Below the pieces are notes generated by a model. The model worked only from the letters and a program-made list of their open reading frames with translations. It was not told the DNA's origin and did no database searches. From Capsicum annuum (Eukaryota > Streptophyta > Magnoliopsida > Solanales > Solanaceae), in NCBI RefSeq assembly GCF_002878395.1, contig NC_061117.1:226079453-226143452 (forward strand): DNA of 64,000 nt, written 5' to 3'. Each line of letters starts with the position of its first letter. Position 1 is the first letter of the stretch. A program made the translations under genes and the position numbers. Of the stretch, positions 1-10,968 are shown in pieces.

Positions 1-263
1 ATATGCTAAAATTGAGAGGCAAACTTATTGCTGCCAGTTGAAATTCTATTAGTATGCCTCTGTTCATATGTTATAGTTACTTTTACTATTGGATTGTTCT
101 TCTTGTGATAAAAGAAAGGGCAAATAATAGACGTCGCCAAACATAAGGGGCTATTTACAAAAGCCTTTTTAAACTTTAAATTAAATTACAAAACATACCG
201 AGTACATGTGTATTTTAGGTGTTGCGTGTACTTTAGATACACAAACTCGCGTGTATTTGAGAT

Positions 264-450
264 TGTGTATCGAAGGCTGAGATACGTGGATACACATTAA
301 TTGGACAAAATACACGCCCGGAGACCTATTAGGTTCATGGAATTTCGACCTGCATTTGAGACTCTGTATCTAAGGTTGAGATATGTGGAGACACATTAAT
401 TGGATAAGATACACGGTTGGAGACCTATTAGGTTCATGGAATTTCGACAA
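264..450. repeat. Tandem duplication of a ~95-bp segment
   Basis: Positions 264-353 and 359-450 are two similar copies. Both run through a stretch reading GAGATA(C/T)GTGGA and end in the shared GGTTCATGGAATTTCGAC. No coding potential is evident, and the short open frame crossing it has no recognisable domain. The family is not recognised. Confidence 0.6.
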
Positions 451-532
451 CGCCGATGGACCAACCCACAATTTATGGAATTCCGATGAGGAATTGGTGA
501 CGAGTCAACGGGGAACAACCTTATTTGTTCAC

Positions 533-1545
533 AACCATATCAGCATCCCAATCCAAGGCACGATGAGCACAAACGGCAGAACCTGATTCTGATACCATTT
601 TTATACCCCAGGAAGAGCCACACCCCACAAACTAGCTATTAAAGTGGGAGAGCTCAAGACGATAAATAGTCCACATCAACACTTACGACCATATCAGCAT
701 CCCAATCCAAGGCACGACGAGCACAAAGGGTAGAACCTGACTCTGATACCGTTGTTATATTCCAGGGAGAACCACATCCCAAAAGCTAGCTATTAAGGTG
801 GAAGAGCCCAAGACTAGACTATATTGAAGTTGGGGTCATACAAGAGGAAGAAGGGGAACTGGCAGAAGGAGTTGGTATGGTGACGGTGACCCTTGATGTG
901 ACTAAGGCTGCTTTACAGTTGGTGTGAAAATGGAGGGGAATTCTATTGGGCTGAAGGCAGGTTAGTGTTCAGTGACAATTCACGCTAACATTACATGAGA
1001 TGCGGTTGGAAGCGAGGCAGCAGTCTTTATATGTTTTTCCACTCTAACAAAGTTTCTCGATGACCCGAAACAATGACCAACTCAATTGTCTCCACCCTTT
1101 GCGGAGGAGTTTCTTTTTCTTCAAAAGTCCTGTCTCGAATCGAAGGCACCCGCTAGTAGTAGGGGGGCGCCCATAATTGACCCGGGTAGGCGAGCTTCAC
1201 AGCGTTGGGTTATATAGTTAGTAGTTTCGAGTTACGTCAACGGGTATTCCCCACCAGCACGGCTTATAACTAGTCCACATCAACACTTTGTAGTATCTAT
1301 GTGGGACTTTGTAATGAACCATAACAAAGCACCACGCACCGCATCCGCAGTCCTCGACGGTTGTGCGCTAGCCACTAGCTTATCCAAGGCACGAGCACGA
1401 AGGGTAGAAATCTGATACCATTGTTATAATCCAGGGAGAACCACACTCCAAAATCTAACTATTAAGGCGGGAGAGCCCAAGGCTATAAATACCTCCCATT
1501 AGCACTTTATAGTACCGATGTGGGACTTTGAAATGAACCATAACA
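533..1545. repeat. Three imperfect copies of a dispersed repeat
   Basis: Related segments start near 534, 688 and 1381. Each carries a TCCAAGGCACGA-like motif, then CTGATACC(A/G)TTGTTAT, then AGCTAGCTATTAAGGTGG-like sequence. The ends of two copies (about 1271-1325 and 1500-1545) share GTGGGACTTTG(T/A)AATGAACC. The copies are clustered but differently truncated, as expected for repeated insertion or local duplication of one non-coding family. I do not recognise the family and see no protein domain. Confidence 0.55.
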
Positions 1546-1559
1546 ATCCACAATCGATG

Positions 1560-2510
1560 AACACAAGCAATTTTTGTTGTGTGTCTATGGATATGTCCAC
1601 ATCCGATGAAATTCGATTTTTGCTTGTGTATCTCTAAACACGTCCTATTTTTGCTTGTGTATTTGGGGTACTTATTTTGATATGTTCTTTAATTAGGGAT
1701 CAAACTTTTGATATGTCTTGTAATTAGGGATCAAACCTTCTATATTTTTGTTGTTTGCCCTTGCTGAACCCCCTTTCATATGATGGGAGTAGTAAGGATA
1801 AATTGAAAAGAAAGTTCTCCCTCCCATCTATTCCTAAATATAAGTAGTTCTTTTAGCTTGGGCACACAGTGTGCTGCACACCCATTAAGAAATTATTCAT
1901 TTTTAGAAGCAAAGGGTACTTTTACTAACTTATCCTTATTCCATCCGTTCATATTTATTTATTAATTATTGATTTGACACGCACCTTAAGAAATAATAAA
2001 TATATAGAAGTAATTTTACTATACCATCATTTGAATATAATTAATTTAATATTTTGGATAATAGCATTTAATAGTAAAAGTAAAAATAGACAAACAAAGG
2101 TAAATCATTCATTGATTTTTCAAACTGAACAAGTATTGTTAGATATCTATTTTTAATATACATACAAATACATATGCTACAAAATGTAATTTGATAAAAG
2201 TATTGTTATTTTCTGTAATTTAATATTTAAGTATGCTACTTTATGTATTTTTTTTCTTTTTATTAATAAAGTGAACAAGTAAAAGAAGCCAAAAAAAGAA
2301 GAAGAGAGAAATAATGTTGTGAAATTTATTACAAGCAGACCTAATGATGCCTACCAGTTTCAAGTTTGGCCAAGCAGCCAATTTTTATTATAAATAAACC
2401 CCCCCCCCCCCCCCCCCAAAAAAAAAATTCCTTTGGCCTAACATGTTGGACCTTTGGCCTGCTCCGTTTCATTTTACTTGATCTTTGTTGATTTAATAGC
2501 ACAATGCATT
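1560..2510. other. AT-rich intergenic DNA with poly-C tract
   Basis: No gene is supported here. A homopolymer C run followed by A (about 2400-2427) is present. From about 2308 the sequence matches the region upstream of the second BAHD gene (from 16501), so this is the left part of the duplicated gene block. Confidence 0.6.
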
Positions 2511-2512
2511 TA

Positions 2513-2775
2513 GGAGTCGTTTGGATGTTGGTCAGAGTTATGCATTATTTAATTATGAACACCTTATTACTAGTGGCGGATCTATCCTTTGCTCCGAACC
2601 TCCTTTGACGAAAAATTTTGCTATATATATATGGTTAAAATTATATTTTATGTATATATATATTAGATGTATTGAACCCCCTTCGATTAATTCGTTTGTT
2701 CACTTATGAACCCCCTTAACGAAGATCCTGGTTCCGCCGCTGCTTATTACTTGTAGCCGGCAACCAAACGAGGCC
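2513..2775. mobile_element. Tourist-like MITE in the BAHD-1 promoter
   Basis: The element starts GGAGTCGTTTGG and ends CCAAACGAGGCC, which are imperfect terminal inverted repeats. It is flanked on both sides by TTA (2510-2512 and 2776-2778), the 3-bp target duplication typical of PIF/Harbinger-Tourist elements. The same element occupies the equivalent site in the other two BAHD promoters (16820-16902 and 38431-39059) at different lengths. Its right end lies 15 bp upstream of the TATA box. A hAT-like MITE is nested inside it. Confidence 0.65.
2571..2742. mobile_element. hAT-like MITE nested in the Tourist-like MITE
   Basis: This 172-bp element has termini TAGTGGCGGATC and, at the right end in reverse complement, CAGCGGCGGAAC. 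It is flanked by a perfect 8-bp direct repeat CTTATTAC at 2563-2570 and 2743-2750. The equivalent position in the second gene copy (around 16868-16880) has a single CTTATTAC and no insert, which is an empty site. Eight-base duplication and this terminus style fit non-autonomous hAT elements. Confidence 0.85.
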
Positions 2776-2790
2776 TTATTGATCATTCAC

Positions 2791-2797
2791 TATAAAA
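2791..2797 (+). promoter_or_regulatory. TATA box of BAHD-1
   Basis: TATAAAA lies 66 bp upstream of the start codon and is conserved, with the sequence around it, in the other two copies (16919-16925 and 39061-39067). A CATGCATG palindrome (RY-type B3 binding motif) follows at 2804-2811 in all three copies. Its function is inferred only. Confidence 0.65.
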
Positions 2798-2862
2798 TAA
2801 GCACATGCATGCACAAGTAGCTGCAAGGAGAAGTCCTAAATTAACCAACCAAAGAACAAAGG

Positions 2863-4197
2863 ATGGAGCTAATCTCCCAAGAATTCATCAAACCAATTTC
2901 TCCAACTCCCAATCACCTCATCAAATCCTTTGAATATTCAATTTGTGATCAGTTTGCTCTGTCAGATCACATCCCTATACTTCTATATTACCCTGCACTA
3001 TCAGATGATAACCAACAAGAATCAAAGGCTATCAACTCATCCAGATTGAAACGCTTAAAGAAATCTTTGTCTGAAATTCTTGCTCATTATTACCCTTTGG
3101 CAGGAAGACTCCGAAGCAATAACTCTACTTGTGTCGACTGCAACGATGAAGGCGTCCCATTTCTCGAGGCATTTCTGCACAATCAACTCTTGGAAGACAT
3201 TCTCAACAACCCTCATGAGAACTACAAAACTGCAAAATCTTTTGTTCCACCCGCGTCCTTTGAGTCATTTTCATCGAGTTTTTTGCTTCTGGTTCAAGTT
3301 ACATCCTTTGAATGTGGAGGAACTGTTGTTGGAGTTGCACCCAACCACAAGATATTAGATATGCCTTCTGTAATCACCTTTTTAACTGATTGGGCTACTT
3401 TGGCACGCCAAGACGACGATCCCAACAGTAATTTCATGCTCCCGCAACTTGTCCCCCTTGCGAAGTTTTTCCCTCCTAGAGATAATGTACCGTCCGTATC
3501 TATTATTGCTGAAGCCTCTTTAACAAAGGAACCATGTCGCATCAATATATATGTTTTCAACCCATCTAGCATAGCAAATCTAAAGATTAAGGCAACTAGT
3601 GAGAACATAACTACGCCTTCGCGTGTGGACGCAGTGACAAGTATTGTGTGGAAGTGCTTAACTGCTTACTCCAATAGGCCATCCGTGTTAACATATACGG
3701 TGAACTTGAGGAAACGAGTTACTCCTCCAATGCACGCTCATCATATTGGAAACTTTATTGGTTTTGCAGAAGCATCAAAGCAGGGGAGTGAGAAAGATAT
3801 GGCTGATATGGTGGTTTCATTACGAAAAGGGTTATCCGAGTTGGAGAATAAGTATGTGAAAAGATTGAATGGGAATCAGGATGAGGCCATTGAAAGCATC
3901 CAAGAGATGTTAAGAGATCTTATAAGCTTGATAGCGGCTGGCATAAAGAACGATGTGGATCTCTACCACTTCACTAGCTGGTGTGGCTTCCCATTTTATG
4001 ACGTGGATTTTGGATGGGGGAAGCCAATTTTGTTTAGTTCAATTCCATCAAAATTGAAGAATGTGATGACATTAATTGATACAAAGGATGGTGGAGTGAA
4101 AGTTTATATTTGTTTAAGTGAAGAAGACATGAAAATGCTTGAGAAAAATACCGAATTGCTTACTTATGCAACTCTCGAGGCCAGTTTTCCTATTTAG
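2863..4197 (+). CDS. BAHD acyltransferase (vinorine synthase / Pun1-like clade), copy 1
   Basis: Single-exon gene of 444 residues, a normal length for the family. BAHD enzymes are cytosolic and transfer an acyl group from acyl-CoA to an alcohol or amine of a specialised metabolite. The substrate cannot be read from sequence. Visible motifs are YYPLAGR (about residues 76-82), the catalytic HxxxD as H162-K-I-L-D166, NLR at about 281-283, and the structural DFGWG at 382-386. All key residues are present, so it looks active. The chosen ATG sits in AAAGGATGG and matches the start of copy 2. A TATA box lies 66 bp upstream and AATAAA about 30 bp after the stop. It is about nine-tenths identical to the copy at 16995-18323. 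Clade assignment (near vinorine synthase, Pun1 and acylsugar acyltransferases) is from general similarity, and the exact product is unknown. Confidence 0.93.
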   Translation: MELISQEFIKPISPTPNHLIKSFEYSICDQFALSDHIPILLYYPALSDDNQQESKAINSSRLKRLKKSLSEILAHYYPLAGRLRSNNSTCVDCNDEGVPFLEAFLHNQLLEDILNNPHENYKTAKSFVPPASFESFSSSFLLLVQVTSFECGGTVVGVAPNHKILDMPSVITFLTDWATLARQDDDPNSNFMLPQLVPLAKFFPPRDNVPSVSIIAEASLTKEPCRINIYVFNPSSIANLKIKATSENITTPSRVDAVTSIVWKCLTAYSNRPSVLTYTVNLRKRVTPPMHAHHIGNFIGFAEASKQGSEKDMADMVVSLRKGLSELENKYVKRLNGNQDEAIESIQEMLRDLISLIAAGIKNDVDLYHFTSWCGFPFYDVDFGWGKPILFSSIPSKLKNVMTLIDTKDGGVKVYICLSEEDMKMLEKNTELLTYATLEASFPI

Positions 4198-4225
4198 ACT
4201 CTCGAAGAATACTTGTAGAAAAATG

Positions 4226-4231
4226 AATAAA
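4226..4231 (+). terminator. Poly(A) signal of BAHD-1
   Basis: AATAAA lies 29 bp after the TAG stop and is conserved at the same distance in copy 2 (18352-18357). Confidence 0.6.
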
Positions 4232-4796
4232 AGTGGCAAATAAGGTTCTTGTTTTGTGTTAAGAGGTGCACTATTCAGATCCCTCTTGTTGAATTCCAGG
4301 GAATATTATGTTGTTGTTGTTTTGTTAAGAGGGAATCTTCAGTCCCTTTTAAAATGCGATGTTGTTTGAAGTAGTTAAGTTTTAGTTTTTTCTTAACTAT
4401 AAAAAAATGTTACTTATATTTTAATATTTCTAATTTCAAGAACTGTTTTTGATGAATTATGATAAAGTTCTTCTGAGGTGTTTAATGAATCAATATATAT
4501 ATATTAGGTATATATACATCAAAATGCGAAATCGTTATGGACAAATATATATACACCCACAAATTGAGAGGCAAATTTATTATTGCTAGTCTTAGGGGAG
4601 ATAAAAAAACACTAGGTTACCTAATATTTGTTTCTACAAACTTATTCTTTCTACTTGTTTTAGTCTTAGTAGACAAAGTTATCTAATACTTGTTGTTGGT
4701 GCAAGGTGGCAGATATCTCGTAAAATTAGCGAGGTATGCAAAAGCAGAATGAGACACCATGTTCATAATAATAATAATTAAAGCTGTCAAAATGGG
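4232..4796. other. 3' flank of BAHD-1, shared with copy 2
   Basis: About 450 bp after the gene aligns with 18358-18784 behind copy 2, so the duplicated block includes this flank. The last ~75 bp before the satellite (4723-4797, with an ATA-rich ATAATAATAATAATT tract) recurs at 9105-9179. No gene is seen. Confidence 0.7.
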
Positions 4797-7700
4797 ATCT
4801 GGGGCCACCCCGGAAACCGTGGTCTATAGCACACCGACTTGGCCCAAAAATGGCCCGTTCGAGCCATTTCGCCTGTTTTACCACCCAAACGGCCCTGCCC
4901 ACCCCAAATGCCCACACTAGGCAGCTCCCTAGCCTACCTGCGGCAGCCCGGTCGATTTTAGGCCAAAAACACATTCGGCCCTCGGGCCCACCCCAAAAAC
5001 CATGGGCTATAGCATACCGATTTGACTCGAAAATGGCCCGTTCTCACTGTTTCGCCCGTTTGACCACCCAAATGACCCCGCCCACTCCAAAGGGCTACAT
5101 TAGGCCGCTCCCCAGACTGTCTGGTGCAACCTGATCAATTTTTGGCCAAAAACACGCTTGATCCTTGGGCCCACTCCGAAAACCGTAGGCTAAGCACATC
5201 GATTTGGCCCGAAAATGGCCCGTTTACGTTGTTTCGCCCGTTTGACCACCCAAACTACCCCACTCACCCCAAAGGCCCACACTAGGCCGCTCCCCAGTGT
5301 GCCTGGGGAAGCCCGACCGATTTTAGGTCAAAAACACGCCTGGCCCTCGGGCCCACCCCAAAATCGTGGGCTATAGCACACCAATTTGGCTAAAAAATGG
5401 CCCGTTCGCGTTGTTTCGCCCGTTTGACTACCCAAACGGCCCCGTCCACCCCAAGGGCCTATACTAGGCCACTCCCCAGCCTGCCTAGGGCAGCCCAGTC
5501 GATTTTTCGATCAAAAACACCCCTGAGCCCATGGCCCACCTTGGAAACCGTGGGCTATAAAACACCAATTTAGCCCGAAAATGGCCCGTTTTCGCCTGTT
5601 TGACCACCCAAACGGCCCTGCCCACCCCAAAGGCCAACACTAGGCTTCTCTCCATCTTACTTGGGGTAGCCTGATTGATTTTTGGCCAAAAAAATGCCTG
5701 GCCCCTAAGCCCACCCCAAAAATCATGGGCTATAATACACGGATTTGGCCTAAAAATGGCCTGTTCACACCGTTTGACCACCCAAACAGCCCTGCCAACA
5801 CTAGATCGCTCCCTAGCCTACCTGGGGCAGCCCAATCAATTTTTAGCCAAAAACACGCTCGGCCCCCGAGCTCATCCCAAAAACCATAGGCTATAGTATA
5901 CTGATTTGGCCCGAAAATGGACCGTTTCGCTCGTTTGACCACCCAAATGGCCTCGCCCACCCAAAAGGTACACATTAGGCCGCTCCCCAGCCTGCATGGG
6001 GAAACCCGGTTAATTTTTGACCAAAAAAACGCTCGGCCCCCGGCCCCACCCCAAAAATTGTGGGCTATAGCACATCGATTTAAGCCCAAAATGGCTTGTT
6101 TGCGCCATTTCGCTCATTTGACCACCAAAATGGCCCCGCCCACTCCAAAGGCCCATACTAGGCCGCTTCCTAGTCTGTCTGGGGCAGTCCGGTCAATTTT
6201 TGGCCAAAAATACGCTCGGCCCTCGAGCCCAACCTAAAAACCGTGGGCTATAGCACATTGACTTGACCTGAAAATGTCCCGTTCGTGTCGTTTCGCCAGT
6301 TTGACCACCCAAACGGCCTCGCCCAAACCAAAGGACCACACTAGGCAGCTCCCCAGCCTGCCTGGGGTAGCCTGGTCGATTTTTGACTAAAATCACGCCC
6401 GGCCCTTGGGGTCACCCCAAAAATCGTGGGTTATAGCACATCGACTTGACTCGAAAATTACCCGTTCTCAATGTTTCGCCCGTTTGACCACCTAAACGGC
6501 CACGCCCACCCCAAAGGCACACACTAAGCCGCTCCCCAGCCTGCCTGAGGAAGCACGGTCAATTTTTGGCCAAAAATACCCCTGGCCCCCTGGCCCACCC
6601 CAGAAACAGTGGGCTATATCGCATTAATTTAGCTCGAAAATTGGCCGTTTCTGCTGTTTTGCTCGTTTTACCATCCAAATGGGCCCGTCCACCCCAAATG
6701 ACCATACTAGGCCGCTCCCCAGCCTGCCTGGGGCAGCCTGGCCGATTTTGGTAGTAAAACACGCTGGGCCCTTGGGGCCCACCCCAAAAACCATGGGTTG
6801 TAGCATACCGATTTGGCCCAAAAATGGCCCGTTCTCGTCGTTTTTCTCGTTTGACCACCCAAATGGCCCCGCCCACCCTAAAGGCCCACACTAGGCTCCT
6901 CCCCAGTCTACCTAGGGTAGCCTAGTTAATTTTTGGCCAAAAAAACGCTCGACCCCCGGGACCACCCCAAAAATCGTGGGCTATAGTACATCGATTTAGC
7001 CAGAAAAGCCCATTCGCGTCGTTTGAACACCCAAACGGTTATGCCCACCCCAAAGACCCATACTCGGTCACTCCCCAACCAGCCTGGGGAAGCCCGGTCA
7101 ATTTTCAACCAAAAATACTCTCGTCCCCTGGGCCCACCCCGGAAACCGTGGGCTATAGCACATCGATTCAGCTTGAAAATGGCCCGTTCGCGCCGTTTCA
7201 TTCGTTTGACCACTCAAGCGGCCCCGTCCACCCCAAAAGCCCACACTAGGCCGCTCCCCAGCCTGCCTGGGGCAGCCCGATCAATTTTCGATCAAAAACA
7301 CGCCCAACCCCTGGGCCTACCCCAGAAACCGTAGGCTATACACACCAATTTGGCCAAAAATAAGCTTGGCCCAAGGACCACCCTAAAAATCCTAGGCTAT
7401 AGCGCACCGATTTGGCCCAAAAATGGCCCGTTCGCACCGTTTCTCCCGGTTAACCACCCAAATAGCCTATTCCACCCCAAGGGCCGACACTAGGCTGCTC
7501 CTCAGCTTTCCAGTGATAGCTCAGGCGATTTTAAACAAAAAACACGTTTGGCCCCTAGGCCCACCCTTAAAATCGTGGGCTATAGCACACCGATTTGGCC
7601 CAAAAATGACCCATTCGCACTTTGACCACCCAAATAGCTTATCCCACCCCAAAGGCCCACACTAGGTCCCTCTTCAGCCTGCCTGGGGCAGCTCGATCGA

Positions 7701-9104
7701 TTTTCGATCGTAAACACGCTTATCCCCTAAGCCCAACTCAAAACCATAGGCTATAACACACCGTTTTAGCCGAAAAATAGCCAGTTTATGTCATTCGCCC
7801 ATATGACCACCCAAATAGCCTATCCCACCCCAATGGCCCACATTAGGCCGCTCCCCATCCTGCCTGTGGTACCCCGATGGATTTTCGACAAAAGCACGCT
7901 CGACTTTGAGCCCACCCCTAGAACTGTGGGCTCTAACACATCGATTTATCACAAAAATGGCCCGTTCGCGCCGTTTCGTCCATTTGACCACCCAAATAGC
8001 CTATCCCACCCCAAGGTCCCACAATAGGCCCGCTCCTCAGCCTACCTGTGGCAGTCTGGCCAATTTTTTACCAAAAATATGCTCGGGTCCACCGCAAATA
8101 TCGTGGTCTACAGCACACAAATTTGGCCAAAAAATGGCACGATCATGCTGTTTCGCCTGTTTTACCATGTAAAGAGCCTATCCCACCCCAAGGGACCCAC
8201 ACTAGGTCTCTCCCCAGCCTGCTTGAGGCAGCCCGATTGGTTTTTTTGCAAAAAACAAGCCCGGCCCCCAGTCCCACCCTTAAAACCGTGAGCTACAACA
8301 CATTAATTTGGCATGAAAATGGCCCATTTACACCGTTTCGCCCGTTTGACCACCCAAATAGCCTATCCCACCCCAAGGGCCCATACTAGGTCGCTCTCCA
8401 GTCTGTCCAATACAACCCAGTCAATTTTTGGCATTAAAGACGCTCGTCCCCCGAGCCCACCCCAAAACCCGAGGGCTATAGCACTCCGATTTGTCCCGAA
8501 AATGCCGCGTTCATGCCGTTTTGCCCGTTTGACCACCCAAATAGCCTATCCCACCCTAAGGGCCCACATCAGGTCATTCCAAGCCTGCCTGGGAAAGCCC
8601 GATCAATTTTCAGCCAAAAGACGCCTATCCCTCGGGTCCACCCCAAAAACCATGGTCTATAGCACATTGATTTGTCCTAAAAATAGCCCATTCGCGCTGT
8701 TTCATCTGATTGACCACCTAAATAACCTATCTCACCGCAAGGGCCCATACTAGTTCGCTCCCCAGCCTGTCTGGTGTAGTCCGATCGATTTTTGGCACTA
8801 AACACGCCCGACCCCCGAGCTCACCCCAAAAATCGTGGGCTATTGCACACTGATTTGGACTGAAAATGACCTGTTTGCGCCATTTCGCCCGTTTGACCAC
8901 CCAAATTACCTATCCCACGTCAAAGGCCCATACTAGGCTGTTCCCCAGCCTACCTGGGGCAACCCGATTAATTTTCAGGAATAAACATACCTGGTCCCCG
9001 GGCTCACCTCAAAAGTCGTAGGCTATAACACACTGATTTGGCCAGAAAATGGCCCGTTCGCACCATTTCAAATATTTAACCACCCAAATAGCCTTTCCCA
9101 CACC
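4797..9104 (+). repeat. ~182-bp satellite array A, first segment
   Basis: About 24 head-to-tail monomers. Successive GGGCTATAGCAC landmarks fall at about 4821, 5004, 5187 and 5368 (spacing 181-183). A monomer runs through GGGCTATAGCACACCGATTT, GGCCCGTTCGCGCCGTTTCG, GTTTGACCACCCAAA, CACACTAGGCCGCTCC, CCCCAGCCTGCCTGGGG and TTTTTGGCCAAAAA to GGCCCACCCC. Monomers from 4797 to about 7350 carry GGCC(C)CGCCCACCCCAAAGG (type 1). Those from about 7400 to 9100 carry TAGCCTATCCCACCCCAAGG (type 2). Since 182 is not a multiple of 3, the open frames that cross it are incidental. A satellite of about this length has been described in potato, but I cannot confirm identity. Confidence 0.95.
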
Positions 9105-9179
9105 AAATTAGCGAGGTATGCAAAAGCAGAATCAAACACCATGTTCATAATAATAATAATTAAAGCTGTCAAAATGGGC
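9105..9179 (+). repeat. Copy of the array's left flank inside the array
   Basis: This 75-bp non-satellite segment nearly repeats 4723-4797, including GCGAGGTATGCAAAAGCAGA and the ATAATAATAATAATT tract. It marks the junction of a tandem duplication of 4,382 bp, about 24 monomers. Confidence 0.85.
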
Positions 9180-10284
9180 TCCGGGCCTATCCCAGAAACC
9201 GTGGGCTATAGCACACCGACTTGGCCCAAAAATGGCCCGTTTGCATCGTTTCGCCTGTTTTACCACCTAAGCGGACCCGCTCACCCCAAATGCCCACACT
9301 AGGTCGCTCCTTAGCCTGCCTGGGGCAGCCCGGCTGATTTTAGGCCAAAAAAACATTTGGCCCTCGGGCCCACCCTAAAATTGTGGGCTATAGCACATCG
9401 ATTTGGCTTGAAAATGGCCTGTTCGTGCCGTTTCGCCCGTTTGACAATCCAAATGGCCCCGCCTACTCCAAAAAGGTACATTAGGCCACTCCCCAGCCTT
9501 CTGGTGCAACCTGATCAATTTTTAGCCAAAAACACGCTTGATCCCCGGGCCCACCTTGAAAACCGTATGCTATAGCACTCCGATTTGGCTCGAAAATGGC
9601 CCGTTCGTGTCGTTTTGCCCTTTCGACCACCTAAACGGCCTCGCCCACCCCAAAGGTTCACACTAGGCCACTCCCCATCCTGCCTGGGGCAGCCCGATCA
9701 ATTTTTGATCAAAAACACCCCTGAACCCCTGGCCAACCTTGGAAATCATGGGCTATAAAATACTAATTTGGCCCGAAAATGGCCCTTCGCACCGTTTAGC
9801 CCGTTTGACCACACAAACGGCCCCGCCCATCCCAAAGGCCTACACTAGGCTGCTCTCCAGCCTGCCTGGGGCAGCCCAATTGATTTTTGGCCAAAAACAC
9901 GCCCGGCCCCTAGGCCCACCCCAAAAATCGTGGGCTATAGCACACCGATTTTGCTCAAAAATGGCCCGTTCGTGCCGTTTGACCCCCCAAATGGCCCTGC
10001 CCATACTAGATCGTTCCCCAGCCTTCCTGGGGCAGCCCAATCAATTTTCAGCCAAAAATACGCTCGGCCCCCAAGCCTACCCCAAAAACCGTGGTCTATA
10101 ACATACCGATTTAGCCCGAAAATAGAGTATTTCGCTCCCTTGACCACCCAAACGGCCTCGCCCACCCCAAAGACCCACATTAGGCCGCTCCCCAGCCTGC
10201 ATGGGGCATCCCGATCAATTTTTGGCAAAAAAAATGCTCGGCCCCCGAGCCTACCCCAAAAACTGTGGGCTATAGCACACCGAT
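9180..10284 (+). repeat. ~182-bp satellite array A, second segment (left part)
   Basis: About six type-1 monomers that follow the order of variants in 4797-5900, for example the same CTGGTGCAACCTGATCAATTT variant near 5110 and 9500. The segment ends at CACACCGAT where the LTR element begins, and resumes in phase at 14075. Confidence 0.9.
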
Positions 10285-10968
10285 TGATACAGGACAAACA
10301 AGAGAACACAAAACAACTCCAAAACAGTCCACTAATCTTAAGGATTTGAGGACCCTTTTGAAGACCACTCTCGAATTCGCTGTCAATAACATAATAACAA
10401 GATAAAGAGGTGTGTTTTCAACACCAAAACAACCACAATATAAGATGAACAAGATGAAAACAATGGTTACAAAGTTCGGATTCAACAAGTCACAAAAACA
10501 CAACAAAAACGTGAAGAACAATATGACAACAAAAACAACCAGATTTGGATTCCGCAATAACAAAATACAAAAGGATAGTAACTTGACATACAATATTCAC
10601 AAATCTAAGAACCCTAACAATGAGAAAGGACCCTAAGTCAAATGAATAGCATCACCAAGTTCTTACTTGGACCAAGAGGGACTCATGAACCTCAAGACCT
10701 AAGTTTCCAAGCAAACAAACAACAAAAGTGATTCCACCCTCTTGTTGTTACCTAGTTTCAAGTTTCAGATTTGCCTCAAGGAAAGAGGACTTTGTCTTTC
10801 TATGTTATACAATATTCATATTTAGCAAAAGTCCCCTAACAAATAACCTAAAAGGTTCCTTATATAGTAGTTTACAAATAAGGTGTGAAATGTCCAAAAT
10901 GACCCCTTAGTCTCAAGTCTCAAGTCTCAAGTGGGTGCCCTTGGAGAACAAGAATACATCCTCATGAC
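10285..10968 (-). repeat. 3' LTR of the non-autonomous element (internally deleted)
   Basis: Matches the LTR at 13300-14074 from TGATAC onwards but lacks about 100 bp near its inner end and the inner terminal TGATACGGGT-like bases. No clear polypurine tract is seen beside it, so this boundary is eroded. Confidence 0.75.

Noticed and set aside
3294..3608. 104-residue minus-strand frame, and its twin at 17420-17734
   Set aside because: Antisense shadows of the two BAHD coding regions, conserved only because the sense strand is.
4850..10349. Many open frames of 60-146 codons on both strands (for example 8313-8753)
   Set aside because: They lie in the ~182-bp satellite, repeat the same peptide themes in shifting frames and have no start context, domain or conserved frame.
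10270..10593. Hydrophobic 107-residue minus-strand frame, with a similar one at 13216-13608
   Set aside because: Both lie in the two LTRs of the non-autonomous element. Their apparent membrane segments come from AT-rich sequence and they are not positioned as genes.
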